Below are positions 45,270-54,291 of a stretch of 64,000 bases of DNA, piece by piece. This DNA comes from Heminiphilus faecis (GTDB lineage Bacteria; Bacteroidota; Bacteroidia; Bacteroidales; Muribaculaceae). The stretch covers positions 62,001 through 126,000 of the forward strand of contig NZ_VSMC01000003.1 in assembly GCF_008728965.1 (NCBI RefSeq), given 5' to 3'. The stretch's first letter is position 1. Every line of letters starts with the position of its first letter. Position numbers and translations under genes: made by a program. The notes beneath the pieces are model-generated. The model saw nothing but the letters and a program-made list of their open reading frames with translations, did no database searches and was not told the DNA's origin.

Positions 45270-45767
45270 ATGGAAACCGTATATTTCACCGGAAACGCGT
45301 GTCACACATCATGCAATCTTCCCGAAGTAGGAACAAAAGCCCCCGACTTCACTCTTGTTGATGCCGATCTTAAAGAGGTCAATCTTGAGTCGTTTCCCGG
45401 CAAAAAGATAGTTCTCAATATATTTCCCAGCCTCGACACAGCCGTATGCGCCATGAGCGTACGAAAATTCAACGAAAAAGCAGCAGGCAAAAAAGGAGCT
45501 GTGGTACTATGTGTGTCAATGGACCTGCCGTTTGCAGCCAAGCGCTTCTGCACTGTAGAGAATATAGCCGACGTATATCCTGCATCAGCATTCCGCTCGC
45601 CCGAGTTTGTCAAAGAATATGGCGTTGAACTCGTTGACGGTCCGTTGAAAGGGCTGCTCGCACGTGCAGTCATAATCATAGACGAGAACCGCAATGTCAT
45701 ATATCGCGAGCTGGTCGACGAGATAACTCACGAGCCAGATTATGAGGCAGCATTGAAAATGATCTGA
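45270..45767 (+). CDS. tpx: Thiol peroxidase
   Basis: The 165-residue atypical 2-Cys peroxiredoxin has PDFTLVDADLKEV, the peroxidatic Cys in FPSLDTAVCAMSV and the resolving Cys in KRFCTVENI. It reduces hydrogen and organic peroxides with thioredoxin. There is no signal peptide, so it is cytoplasmic. The next gene is convergent, seven bases away, with no clear terminator between them. Confidence 0.95.
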   Translation: METVYFTGNACHTSCNLPEVGTKAPDFTLVDADLKEVNLESFPGKKIVLNIFPSLDTAVCAMSVRKFNEKAAGKKGAVVLCVSMDLPFAAKRFCTVENIADVYPASAFRSPEFVKEYGVELVDGPLKGLLARAVIIIDENRNVIYRELVDEITHEPDYEAALKMI

Positions 45768-45774
45768 CGCAAGA

Positions 45775-46224
45775 CTAACACTTTGTATCTAAAAACTCAC
45801 TGTAGAGGCGGATATAGTCCGCCTCTTCATATATGTCGGAAGCAAGAACCATACACACGGCTCCGGGCGAAAAGTTATCGATAGAACGCCATATGCCCGA
45901 AACTACCAAAAGTCCTTCGGCAGGCTCGCTCATATGGTAAGTGCGCTTATTACACCCGTCATCGACAGTTATATCGAAACTACCATGTAAAGCCACTATT
46001 ATCTGATCAAGGCTTTTATGAGAATGATGTCCGCGCGACACACCGGCCGGCACATCATATATAAAATATACCCGCTTTATTACGAATCCTTCTATCGATC
46101 CATTTTCGATGACAGCGATAGTACCGGTCGATGAATCACCGTGAGTGTCAAGAGTTATCAGCCGACAACTGTCAATCGAGGCAATACGTCTATCGTCTTG
46201 TTCTTTATCAGCATGCATAATCAT
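45775..46224 (-). CDS. fdtA: dTDP-4-keto-6-deoxyglucose 3,4-ketoisomerase (FdtA-type cupin)
   Basis: This 149-residue cupin isomerises dTDP-4-keto-6-deoxy-glucose to the 3-keto sugar. It has the [22 protein letters not shown] metal/ligand-binding strand pair (in pieces RGHHSHK and LHGSFDI) and the [15 protein letters not shown] start of the FdtA/QdtA family. It overlaps the aminotransferase gene by 17 bases. Together they would make dTDP-3-amino-3,6-dideoxyhexose, as in the Fuc3N or Qui3N pathways. Which epimer is made cannot be told. Confidence 0.88.
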   Translation of the reverse strand: MIMHADKEQDDRRIASIDSCRLITLDTHGDSSTGTIAVIENGSIEGFVIKRVYFIYDVPAGVSRGHHSHKSLDQIIVALHGSFDITVDDGCNKRTYHMSEPAEGLLVVSGIWRSIDNFSPGAVCMVLASDIYEEADYIRLYSEFLDTKC

Positions 46225-47335
46225 TGATTATTTCAGATATATCACCGGCATCGGCCAAAGAGATACATACCGGATTGACCGGAAGACTCACTACCTCGCG
46301 TGCAAGAGCCTCAGTTATCGGATAACGGCTAAAAACGCCGTTTTTATAACAAGACTGCAAGTGAGGGGGCACCGGATAGTGTACGTCTGTCTCCACTCCA
46401 CATCGCAACATATAACGACGAAAATGCTCACGATCGCCAACACGCACGACATATTGATGCCATACATGTCCGGCAGAGCCATAATCAGGGAGCATCACAA
46501 GCTTATTTACGATTCTACTTCGGTATATAGCGGCTATAGCTCTCCGTCTTTCATTCAAAGCATCTATATCCTGAAGTTTTATACGGAGCATGGCAGCCTG
46601 TATAGGGTCGAGCCTACTGTTGTAACCGCAATAAATCTTGTCATACCGGTCATTACCGCCATAATTTCCCAAGGCCCTTACCGTATCGGCCAACGCGGCG
46701 TCATCGGTGGTCACGGCACCGGCATCGCCGAGCGCCCCGAGATTTTTCGTAGGGTAAAAACTGAATGCCGCAGCATCGCCAAGATGGCCGGTACGTTCTG
46801 CTCCGACAAAGGCGCCTATGGCCTGAGCATTATCCTCTATAATTTTCAATCCGTAATTATTGGCGATTTCGCGTATGACCTCCATTTCACACGGTCTGCC
46901 ATAGAGATGTACCGGCATTATGGCACGAGTGCGCGGAGTCACGGCATCGGCAATTGCATTAACATCGATATTGTAAGACATCATGTCGGACTCTACCGGA
47001 ACCGGCACAAGCCCTGCATGAGTCACAGCAAGGAATGTAGCGATATATGTATTGGCCGGCACAATAACTTCGTCACCGGGTGACATAACTCCGAGAGCGA
47101 TATATGACAGCAGTATGAGACGTAATGCGTCAAGCCCGTTGGCTGTGCCTACAGCATACCGGCAACCGCAGAATGCGGCAAGTTCACATTCAAACTCCTC
47201 GACCTCACGACCGCCTACATAGCGGCCACCGGCTATAACATGTGAACATACATCGCGCAGTCGGGCGGCATAGGGTTCATTGACCAGCCCGAGATCAAGA
47301 AAAGGATATTTACGAACGCTTTTACTGCAATCCAT
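46208..47335 (-). CDS. fdtB: DegT/DnrJ/EryC1 sugar aminotransferase (FdtB-type)
   Basis: The 375-residue PLP enzyme carries [36 protein letters not shown] and the PLP-lysine block [18 protein letters not shown]. It would transaminate the 3-keto sugar made by the FdtA-type cupin to a 3-amino sugar. The ATG at 47,335 was chosen because [16 protein letters not shown] is the family start and it overlaps rmlA by 14 bases; the ORF's first ATG at 47,398 lies well inside rmlA. The gene is between rmlA and fdtA in one transcript. Confidence 0.9.
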   Translation of the reverse strand: MDCSKSVRKYPFLDLGLVNEPYAARLRDVCSHVIAGGRYVGGREVEEFECELAAFCGCRYAVGTANGLDALRLILLSYIALGVMSPGDEVIVPANTYIATFLAVTHAGLVPVPVESDMMSYNIDVNAIADAVTPRTRAIMPVHLYGRPCEMEVIREIANNYGLKIIEDNAQAIGAFVGAERTGHLGDAAAFSFYPTKNLGALGDAGAVTTDDAALADTVRALGNYGGNDRYDKIYCGYNSRLDPIQAAMLRIKLQDIDALNERRRAIAAIYRSRIVNKLVMLPDYGSAGHVWHQYVVRVGDREHFRRYMLRCGVETDVHYPVPPHLQSCYKNGVFSRYPITEALAREVVSLPVNPVCISLADAGDISEIINDYAC

Positions 47336-48206
47336 TTTCAGCAAGTTGCATAAGATATGCTCCGTAAGCGTTATTAGCCATAGGTGCGGCAAGAGCAAGC
47401 AGTTGTGAGCCGGTTATATAACCTTTCCTGAATGCGATCTCCTCAAGCGCGGCAACATGAAAACCCTGACGCTTCTCTACCGACTCTATAAAAGCCGACG
47501 CTTCCTGCAGCGAGTCCACAGTACCAGTATCAAGCCATGCGAATCCTCGCCCGAGCAGCTTAACCGCCAATGATCTGCGTTCAAGATATTCAAGGTTTAC
47601 AGAAGTTATTTCCAGCTCACCCCGAGCCGAAGGCTTCACTCCCTTGGCTATCTTCACGACATCGTTGGGATAAAAATATAGGCCTACAACCGCATAGTCC
47701 GATACCGGGAACTCCGGTTTTTCCTGAATATCCACCGCATTTCCCTCTTTGTCAAAATCAACTACACCGTAACGCTGTGGATCTTTAACCTTATAAGCAA
47801 ATATAACGCTCTTTCTCTGTTGTGCAGTAATGCGTGCGGCATCAAGAAGCATGCCGGTAAAGCCTTGTCCGTAAAATATGTTGTCGCCAAGTACGAGACA
47901 TACGTCATCATCTCCGATAAAACGCTCTCCGATAATAAAAGCCTGCGCGAGCCCTTCCGGCTTGGGTTGCTCGGCATAACTGAACTTGACTCCTATAGCT
48001 GCTCCATCTCCAAGCAACCTTTTAAAGCCGGGAAGGTCATCGGGAGTCGATATGATCAGGATATCTCGAATTCCGGCAAGCATCAATACCGATATCGGAT
48101 AATATATCATTGGCTTGTCATAGACCGGCAGAAGCTGTTTGGATACACCTTTTGTAATCGGGTACAGCCGGGTACCGCTTCCACCGGCAAGAACTATTCC
48201 TTTCAT
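47322..48206 (-). CDS. rmlA: Glucose-1-phosphate thymidylyltransferase
   Basis: RmlA joins dTTP and glucose-1-phosphate to make dTDP-glucose. The 294-residue protein has [46 protein letters not shown] and [10 protein letters not shown], all canonical. It is the first gene of the rmlA-fdtB-fdtA cluster. The dehydratase RmlB, needed between RmlA and FdtA, and the usual acetyltransferase are not in this window, so they must be encoded elsewhere. Confidence 0.96.
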   Translation of the reverse strand: MKGIVLAGGSGTRLYPITKGVSKQLLPVYDKPMIYYPISVLMLAGIRDILIISTPDDLPGFKRLLGDGAAIGVKFSYAEQPKPEGLAQAFIIGERFIGDDDVCLVLGDNIFYGQGFTGMLLDAARITAQQRKSVIFAYKVKDPQRYGVVDFDKEGNAVDIQEKPEFPVSDYAVVGLYFYPNDVVKIAKGVKPSARGELEITSVNLEYLERRSLAVKLLGRGFAWLDTGTVDSLQEASAFIESVEKRQGFHVAALEEIAFRKGYITGSQLLALAAPMANNAYGAYLMQLAENGLQ

Positions 48207-48300
48207 TTTCGTACTTATTGTATTTGTTGCGCAATTTACTAATTTTTTATCAAACCGGCATTATTAGCCGCAACTAATTAAAAGACGACAGAAATCAATA

Positions 48301-48332
48301 TTTGTACATACCGATTAAAAACAATATCTTTG
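48301..48332 (+). promoter_or_regulatory. Promoter of yccF
   Basis: TTTG at 48,301-48,304, 20 bases, then TATCTTTG at 48,325-48,332 is a full consensus match. The ATG at 48,352 is about 15 bases after the expected transcription start. Confidence 0.85.
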
Positions 48333-48351
48333 CATACAACGTTATCAGAAA

Positions 48352-48717
48352 ATGAATCTGTTTTTAAATATCATCTGGATCGTATTCGGCGGCTTCGCCA
48401 TAGCCATAGAGTATATAGTATCAAGTGTGGCGATGATGTGTACCATAATCGGCATACCTTTCGGGCTGCAAACACTTAAACTTGCGGCAGTGGCTCTCGT
48501 GCCGTTTGGCACCAAAGTATTGCCGTCGTCTCCTTCCAACGGATGCCTGAACGCCATACTCAACGTAATCTGGTGGTTTGTCGGAGGCATACCCATCGCG
48601 CTTACACATGTAGGCTTCGGACTGCTGTTTTTCATCACCATAGTGGGTATACCTTTCGGAGTACAACACTTCAAACTTGCCCGGCTTGCATTGAATCCTT
48701 TCGGCAAGACTGTATAA
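48352..48717 (+). CDS. YccF domain membrane protein
   Basis: The 121-residue inner-membrane protein has two copies of a YccF-type unit, each with a hydrophobic segment and the motif GIPFGLQTLKLAAVALVPFG or GIPFGVQHFKLARLALNPFG. There are about four membrane segments. The biochemical role of the family is not known. It stands alone, with its own strong promoter. Confidence 0.92.
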   Translation: MNLFLNIIWIVFGGFAIAIEYIVSSVAMMCTIIGIPFGLQTLKLAAVALVPFGTKVLPSSPSNGCLNAILNVIWWFVGGIPIALTHVGFGLLFFITIVGIPFGVQHFKLARLALNPFGKTV

Positions 48718-48818
48718 CGAGGCAATGTAAAAATACATCATGACGGCCTTATCAACAGACACGCCGGCATCACGGTGCAGTCAGGACGCTAACGGTATGG
48801 CCGAGTACATCGTATTGT

Positions 48819-49328
48819 CTAAACGTCAGAGTAGCGCAATTGGTTAAGAGCCCTTAATACGTTGCATAAAATACGGCTCCAATAGACCTCAAAGTCTTCT
48901 TTTACAGCGATAAGGCCGAGAATGACAAGTTCTTCAGGCACATCCTTCACGGTTTCGAGAAAGTTGTAAAACACCTGAAATATGTCGGCAAGTCCCTCCG
49001 AAATAGATGCGGCTATGGGTGTGTCGGAATACTTCATATCCTCCTCAAACACTTCAAGATATGTATCATCAGGACCAAGCAGATTCTCAACGCCGCGACG
49101 AATCGCGTCATAATAATCTTCTTCGAGTTTTCCGTCTATATATGCATCCTCGAGCACACTGTCTATCTTAAGGTCAGACGCCGAAATGTATATACGTGGC
49201 AACAGCCTCAACATCGAAGCCACAAAATTGTCACGATCAGCTTCACGAGCCCGTTCAAGAGCCTGACAATACTCGTTGCAAAGCGCAATAAAGGCAAGAG
49301 CATTATTATTTATCGATTTCCGGTCCAT
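48819..49328 (-). CDS. DUF5063 family protein
   Basis: The 169-residue soluble helical protein has no signal peptide and no catalytic motif. It fits DUF5063, a Bacteroidetes family of unknown role, by length and by the NALAFIALCNEYCQALERA start and the acidic central region. It is the last gene of yicC-gmk-nadD-DUF5063 and overlaps nadD by 23 bases, so it is translated with it. The 101 bases between it and yccF show no gene. Confidence 0.8.
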   Translation of the reverse strand: MDRKSINNNALAFIALCNEYCQALERAREADRDNFVASMLRLLPRIYISASDLKIDSVLEDAYIDGKLEEDYYDAIRRGVENLLGPDDTYLEVFEEDMKYSDTPIAASISEGLADIFQVFYNFLETVKDVPEELVILGLIAVKEDFEVYWSRILCNVLRALNQLRYSDV

Positions 49329-49908
49329 CGTTGTTTATATACAGTTTGTTGTTTATGATATATTCATATACCTGCGAAGGCAAGAAAAAGTTCATGTCCT
49401 TTCCCTCCGATATGCCTTCGCGGACAAATGACGATGACAACTCAATGACAGGAGCTTTAATCTGAATCACACGCGGGTCATCGATATCTCCAAGTTCGTA
49501 ACCGGGACGCGGATAAATCATCAGTCCGAATTCATCAAGGATAGCCTCACTATCTCTCCATCCGCTGAAACCGCCCCAATTATCGCTGCCTATAATCAGT
49601 CTGAAACTTTTATCTGGATAACGAGTTGCAAGAGTTCGCAAAGTAGTTATAGTATAAGATGGCCGCGGGAGCGACAACTCTATGTCACAACTGTCTATCA
49701 CGGAAGAGAGTCCACAAGCTATTTCAAGCATGGCAAACCTGTGACTGTCGAGGGCCAGCATCTTATCGGACTTAAACGGGCTACGAGGTGACAATACAAG
49801 CCATACCCTGTCGACAGGACCGTATTGCGCGATGTAGGACGCAAGCATAAGGTGCCCCGAATGAATAGGATTGAATGACCCGCCCAATACACCTATAACT
49901 TCTTTCAC
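49306..49908 (-). CDS. nadD: Nicotinate-nucleotide adenylyltransferase
   Basis: NadD adenylates nicotinate mononucleotide in NAD synthesis. The 200-residue protein has the nucleotidyltransferase motif GVLGGSFNPIHSGHLMLA with the (H/T)xGH site, FRLIIGSDNW and SSSFVREGIS. It overlaps gmk by four bases. A second NAD gene, nadC, occurs separately at 62,676. Confidence 0.96.
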   Translation of the reverse strand: MKEVIGVLGGSFNPIHSGHLMLASYIAQYGPVDRVWLVLSPRSPFKSDKMLALDSHRFAMLEIACGLSSVIDSCDIELSLPRPSYTITTLRTLATRYPDKSFRLIIGSDNWGGFSGWRDSEAILDEFGLMIYPRPGYELGDIDDPRVIQIKAPVIELSSSFVREGISEGKDMNFFLPSQVYEYIINNKLYINNDGPEIDK

Positions 49909-50486
49909 TTGGATAAGAAATCGGTTATGACCTTGTGTACTTCCGCTATAGCCTCGGAAAGGACATCATTTACCACCGTGACATCATATTCAGGGGCAAA
50001 TGTCAATTCATATGCGGCTTTGCCAACACGCTCCTCGATTACTTCCGGAGCATCTGTAGCACGCTTCTCCAGTCTTGTACGCAACTCATCAATAGACGGT
50101 GGCATTATAAAAACAGACAATGCCCTGTCTCCATATATACGCTTCACGTTCATGGCGCCTTTAACGTCAATGTCAAGCACGATATTATGTCCGCTATTGA
50201 TCACCCGGTCTATTTCGCTACGCAAAGTGCCATAAAACCGGCCCTGATAGACTTCTTCGTATTCGACAAAATCACCGGTATCAATCTTACGCCTGAATTC
50301 GTCTTCGGTAAGGAAGTAGTAGTGGACACCATGCTCCTCTCCTTCTCGTGGCGCACGGCTTGTAGCCGATACGGAGAAACGCATGTCTATATCGCCTTTT
50401 TCAAACAACGCGTTTATAATGGTCGACTTACCGCAGCCCGACGGCGCCGATACAATAATAATCTTACCGGACATACTCTCCATCAC
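49905..50486 (-). CDS. gmk: Guanylate kinase
   Basis: Gmk phosphorylates GMP to GDP. The 193-residue protein has the P-loop SAPSGCGKST, SATSRAPREGEEHGVHYYFL and the GMP-binding EYEEVYQGRFYGT. It has two start choices, Met1 (overlapping yicC by four bases) and Met5; the first keeps translational coupling. It sits between yicC and nadD, a common order in Bacteroidetes. Confidence 0.96.
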   Translation of the reverse strand: MMESMSGKIIIVSAPSGCGKSTIINALFEKGDIDMRFSVSATSRAPREGEEHGVHYYFLTEDEFRRKIDTGDFVEYEEVYQGRFYGTLRSEIDRVINSGHNIVLDIDVKGAMNVKRIYGDRALSVFIMPPSIDELRTRLEKRATDAPEVIEERVGKAAYELTFAPEYDVTVVNDVLSEAIAEVHKVITDFLSK

Positions 50487-51358
50487 ATTACATTAAGCAC
50501 CTGTTCCTTTATCTGCTCAAGCTCGTCTTTCATCTTAACGACTATCTTCTGCATCTCGGCATGGTTGGATTTAGAACCCAATGTATTGATTTCACGCCCC
50601 ATCTCCTGACTTATGAAACCTAACTTCTTGCCTTGCCCCGAACCGCTTTCCATAGTCTCCATAAAATAATTGAGATGCTGTGCAAGACGCTGCTTCTCTT
50701 CGTTTACATCCAACTTTTCTATATAAAAAATCATCTCCTGCTCAAGCCGGTTCTTGTCAAATGCCACACCATCAAGTTTTGACAGGTTATCCATGATTCG
50801 AGCACGTATCTTGTTCACCCGCTCCTTTTCATAAGGCTCCACCGCAGTCAGAAGTTCTCTTATATTATCAATCTTTTTTGTAAAGAACTCGTAAAGTTTA
50901 CGACCCTCTTTCTCCCGAAACTGCATAAGAGCCTCTATAGCGTTGCTTACCGCGTCAAAAAGCACATTGGCATCCTCTTCCGATATCGCTGCCGGAAGTT
51001 CGCTTTTGATTGTCTCGGGAAATCTGAGCAATACGCTGTACCAATCATCAGGCCAAGCTATACCAAGCTGACGAGCCATCTCTTCCACCTGACCCTTGTA
51101 TGAGGCCATAAGCGGGACATTGAGCGACACAGTAGGCTCCGCTCCTATCGACTCGGCATAAATCTGAAAGTCTACCTTACCACGTTCAAGTCGCGCCGCT
51201 ATCATGTTGCGGAACGACAGCTCTTTTTCGCGGAATGCCGCAGGCACACGCGACGTTATATCAAGTTGCTTACTGTTAAGCGATTTTATCTCGACTGTTA
51301 TTTTTTTATTCGGGATAGCGGCAATCGACTTGCCAAACCCTGTCATGGAAAGTATCAT
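50483..51358 (-). CDS. YicC/YloC family endoribonuclease
   Basis: The 291-residue protein starts ILSMTGFGKS, carries NSKQLDITSRVP, and ends with the conserved YFMETMESGSGQGKKLGFISQEMGREINTLGSKSNH region, given here as separate motifs, that is diagnostic of the family. YicC members are RNases involved in small-RNA and mRNA decay. It is the first gene of the four-gene operon, and a TAATTTTG -7 box lies at 51,376-51,383 on this strand. Confidence 0.94.
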   Translation of the reverse strand: MILSMTGFGKSIAAIPNKKITVEIKSLNSKQLDITSRVPAAFREKELSFRNMIAARLERGKVDFQIYAESIGAEPTVSLNVPLMASYKGQVEEMARQLGIAWPDDWYSVLLRFPETIKSELPAAISEEDANVLFDAVSNAIEALMQFREKEGRKLYEFFTKKIDNIRELLTAVEPYEKERVNKIRARIMDNLSKLDGVAFDKNRLEQEMIFYIEKLDVNEEKQRLAQHLNYFMETMESGSGQGKKLGFISQEMGREINTLGSKSNHAEMQKIVVKMKDELEQIKEQVLNVM

Positions 51359-51375
51359 GGGCTGTTATTTTCTCA

Positions 51376-51383
51376 CAAAATTA
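51376..51383 (-). promoter_or_regulatory. -7 box for the yicC operon
   Basis: The minus strand reads TAATTTTG, 17 bases upstream of the yicC ATG. No properly spaced TTTG is seen. Confidence 0.45.
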
Positions 51384-51416
51384 AAAAAAACTCCCGACAT
51401 TAACGGAATTAAATCG

Positions 51417-51424
51417 TAACTTTG
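51417..51424 (+). promoter_or_regulatory. -7 box for the tsaB operon
   Basis: TAACTTTG lies 27 bases before the tsaB ATG at 51,452. The -33 half is unclear. It is back-to-back with the yicC -7 box. Confidence 0.55.
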
Positions 51425-51451
51425 TAATAAATTATTCAATGATAAAAGTAA

Positions 51452-52144
51452 ATGGCGGCAATTTTAAATATCGAAACATCGACCGACGTATGCTCCGTAG
51501 CGCTAACCTACGACGGCCAAGTAGTGGCACAACGGGAGGATTATCGCGGACATAACCACGCCACACTGTTAAGCGGTTACATCAAGGACTGCATGGATGA
51601 AGCAAAGAACAAAAACCTGAAACTTGACGCCATAGCGGTAAGCATAGGTCCGGGAAGCTATACAGGTCTGCGCATAGGGCTTTCGGAAGCCAAAGGACTT
51701 GCCTATGCTCTTGACGTGCCCCTGATAGGTGTCGATACATTGGCCATAATGGCAGTGACGGTGATGTTCAGCGATTTTTTTGACAGTGACGTAATGTTTG
51801 CACCGATGATTGATGCCCGTCGTATGGAAGTTTATACGGCCGTCTACAATTATGCGTTGGAAACCTTGCTCGCCCCAACACCGCTCATCCTTGACGAAAA
51901 CAGCTATGACCGGTATCTTGACCGCGGCCCTGTAATATTCTTCGGAAACGGAAGCGACAAAGCCAAGCCTCTTCTTGAGAAGCACAAAAACGCCAACTTC
52001 ATAACAGAGATACATCCATTGGCTGTCAACATGACGGCTCTTTCGGAACGTGCCTACAGAAACCGCGATTTTCTTGATCTCGCCTACTCCACTCCACAGT
52101 ATCTGAAAGAGTTTCAAGCTACCAAACCAAAATCGATTTTCTAA
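51452..52144 (+). CDS. tsaB: tRNA threonylcarbamoyladenosine biosynthesis protein TsaB
   Basis: TsaB is the scaffold subunit of the TsaBDE complex that makes t6A in tRNA. The 230-residue protein has ILNIETSTDVCSVAL at the start and VSIGPGSYTGLRIGLSEAKGLAYAL, the ASKHA signature, split here as SIGPGSYTGLRIG. It begins a five-gene plus-strand run (tsaB, metF, holB, nuclease, hemW). Confidence 0.95.
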   Translation: MAAILNIETSTDVCSVALTYDGQVVAQREDYRGHNHATLLSGYIKDCMDEAKNKNLKLDAIAVSIGPGSYTGLRIGLSEAKGLAYALDVPLIGVDTLAIMAVTVMFSDFFDSDVMFAPMIDARRMEVYTAVYNYALETLLAPTPLILDENSYDRYLDRGPVIFFGNGSDKAKPLLEKHKNANFITEIHPLAVNMTALSERAYRNRDFLDLAYSTPQYLKEFQATKPKSIF

Positions 52145-52187
52145 CCGGTCACACCCGCTTAAACAATCCAATCATAAAATATAACCG

Positions 52188-53144
52188 ATGAAAATAACCG
52201 ATTTCATAGCGGCCAACGGCCGCACCGGATTTTCATTTGAGGTACTGCCTCCGCTCAAAGGACGCGGTATAGCACAATTGTTTCGCAACATAGATTCACT
52301 TAAGGAATTCAATCCGCTGTATATCAATATAACCACTCATCGCAGTGAAATGGTGTACAAAAACACTCCTGACGGACTTTACCAGAAAGTAAGTGAACGA
52401 AGCCGCCCCGGTACCGTGGCTGTGGCAGCCGCCATCCAGCAAAAGTACGGCATACCGGCTGTGCCTCATATAATATGTAGTGGTTTCTCAAAAATAGAAA
52501 CCGAGTATGCCCTCATAGACCTCAACTTTCTCGGCATAACCAACCTGCTCATTTTACGCGGTGATAAAGCGAAACACGACAATCGGTTCATACCGAACGA
52601 CAACGGATATGCCCATGCATCGGAATTGCAGATGCAGGTAAATGAGTTTAACAGGGGCTACTTCATCGACGGCACAAAGATGGACATCGTCACCGGAGAA
52701 CAGTTTTCGTATGGAGTGGCCGGCTATCCGGAAAAGCATGAAGAAGCGCCCAACCCAGACATAGATCTGCAATATCTTAAACACAAGGTCGATAACGGGG
52801 CCGAATATATCGTGACCCAAATGTTTTTTGACAACGAAAAGTACTACAATTTTGTCGACAGGTGTCGTAGGGCGGGCATAAATGTTCCGGTTATTCCGGG
52901 TTTAAAACCCATCACGACAAAAAGCCAACTTACCCTTCTGCCCAAAGTCTTTCATGTCGATCTCCCCATGGAACTTGCCAAAGAACTTATAGCCTGCGAA
53001 AACGACGCACAGGCAAAGGAGATCGGTATCGAATGGTGCAAAGGACAGGCCGCCGACCTTATTGCCCACAATGTGCCAAGTATACACTTTTACTCATTAA
53101 ACGCCACAAAAAGCGTAGAGACCGTAGCCCGCGCCGTTTATTGA
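52188..53144 (+). CDS. metF: Methylenetetrahydrofolate reductase
   Basis: MetF reduces 5,10-methylene-THF to 5-methyl-THF for methionine synthesis. The 318-residue TIM barrel has GFSFEVLPPLKGRG with the active Glu, LLILRGDKAK, and TQMFFDNEKYYNF and IPGLKPITTKSQL, which bind FAD and folate in this family. There is no regulatory C-terminal domain. The gap to tsaB is 43 bases. Confidence 0.96.
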   Translation: MKITDFIAANGRTGFSFEVLPPLKGRGIAQLFRNIDSLKEFNPLYINITTHRSEMVYKNTPDGLYQKVSERSRPGTVAVAAAIQQKYGIPAVPHIICSGFSKIETEYALIDLNFLGITNLLILRGDKAKHDNRFIPNDNGYAHASELQMQVNEFNRGYFIDGTKMDIVTGEQFSYGVAGYPEKHEEAPNPDIDLQYLKHKVDNGAEYIVTQMFFDNEKYYNFVDRCRRAGINVPVIPGLKPITTKSQLTLLPKVFHVDLPMELAKELIACENDAQAKEIGIEWCKGQAADLIAHNVPSIHFYSLNATKSVETVARAVY

Positions 53145-53160
53145 TTAAATTATTTTCTCC

Positions 53161-54285
53161 ATGAAATTCAGTGACATACCATCACATCAGACCGCCAAAG
53201 AACGTCTGCGGGCAATGATTGACAACGACCGTATACCACACGCCGTTCTGCTTGAGGGTCCGGCCGGAATCGGTAAATTCGCTCTTGCACGCGCTACTGC
53301 CCAATACATACACTGCGAAAACCGCACCGATGGTGACAGTTGCGGAGTATGCCCGTCATGTGTGCAGCATCAGTCGTTTAATCATATCGACACTCATTTT
53401 GTATTTCCGATTGTAAAGAAAAAGAGCGGACAGACTACCTTGTGTGACGATTATATCGACGAGTGGCGCGACTATTTATCGCAAAATCCGTATATGGACT
53501 TCCAGAACTGGATGACAGCATTAGGCTCACCGACCTCTCAACCGACCATATATGTAGACGAGAGCGACGCACTAATACGAAAGCTCAGCTATACATCGCA
53601 TGCGGCCCGCTATAAGGTCGCCCTAATATGGCTTCCCGAACGGCTCCATGAGAGCGCGGCCAATAAACTGCTGAAACAGATTGAAGAACCGTATTCAGAT
53701 ACAATATTCATACTTGTCAGCAACGAGGCAAAAAAAATATTGCCGACCATATACTCACGCACACAACGCATAGAGTTAAAACGCCTTGCCGATAATATAA
53801 TAGCCGATGATCTGACAAAAAATTTCTCGGTAGACCCGGCGGACGCGATGGCATTGGCGCACATTGCCGAAGGCAATATGATAAAAGCGCATAACAGCCT
53901 GAACCTAAGTCGCGAGAACCATCTGTTTCTCGATCTGTTCATGACCCTTATGCGACAGGCCTACCAGCGACATGTAAAAGAATTAAAAGAGTGGTCTGCG
54001 GAAGTAGCCGCACTCGGACGCGAACAAGAGCTGCGATTCGTTGAATACTGCCAACGTCTTATCCGTGAAAATTTCATCTACAATATCAATCGTCCGGAAC
54101 TGAACTATATGAACCGGGAAGAAGCGATTTTCAGTTCAAAATTCGCCCGTTTTATAAACGAACGCAACGTTCAGAACATAATGGCGGAACTCGACAATGC
54201 ATATACCGACATTGCAGGAAACGGCAACGGCAAAATAGTATTGTTTGACTTGGCGGTAAAAATGATTATATTGCTAAAAACATAG
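53161..54285 (+). CDS. holB: DNA polymerase III subunit delta'
   Basis: The 374-residue clamp-loader subunit has a P-loop-like GPAGIGKFALA, a zinc site in HCENRTDGDSCGVCPSC, and an SRC-like region TIYSRTQRIELKRL. It loads the beta clamp at replication forks. It starts 16 bases after metF and ends 6 bases before the nuclease gene. Confidence 0.93.
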   Translation: MKFSDIPSHQTAKERLRAMIDNDRIPHAVLLEGPAGIGKFALARATAQYIHCENRTDGDSCGVCPSCVQHQSFNHIDTHFVFPIVKKKSGQTTLCDDYIDEWRDYLSQNPYMDFQNWMTALGSPTSQPTIYVDESDALIRKLSYTSHAARYKVALIWLPERLHESAANKLLKQIEEPYSDTIFILVSNEAKKILPTIYSRTQRIELKRLADNIIADDLTKNFSVDPADAMALAHIAEGNMIKAHNSLNLSRENHLFLDLFMTLMRQAYQRHVKELKEWSAEVAALGREQELRFVEYCQRLIRENFIYNINRPELNYMNREEAIFSSKFARFINERNVQNIMAELDNAYTDIAGNGNGKIVLFDLAVKMIILLKT

Positions 54286-54291
54286 TCTGTC

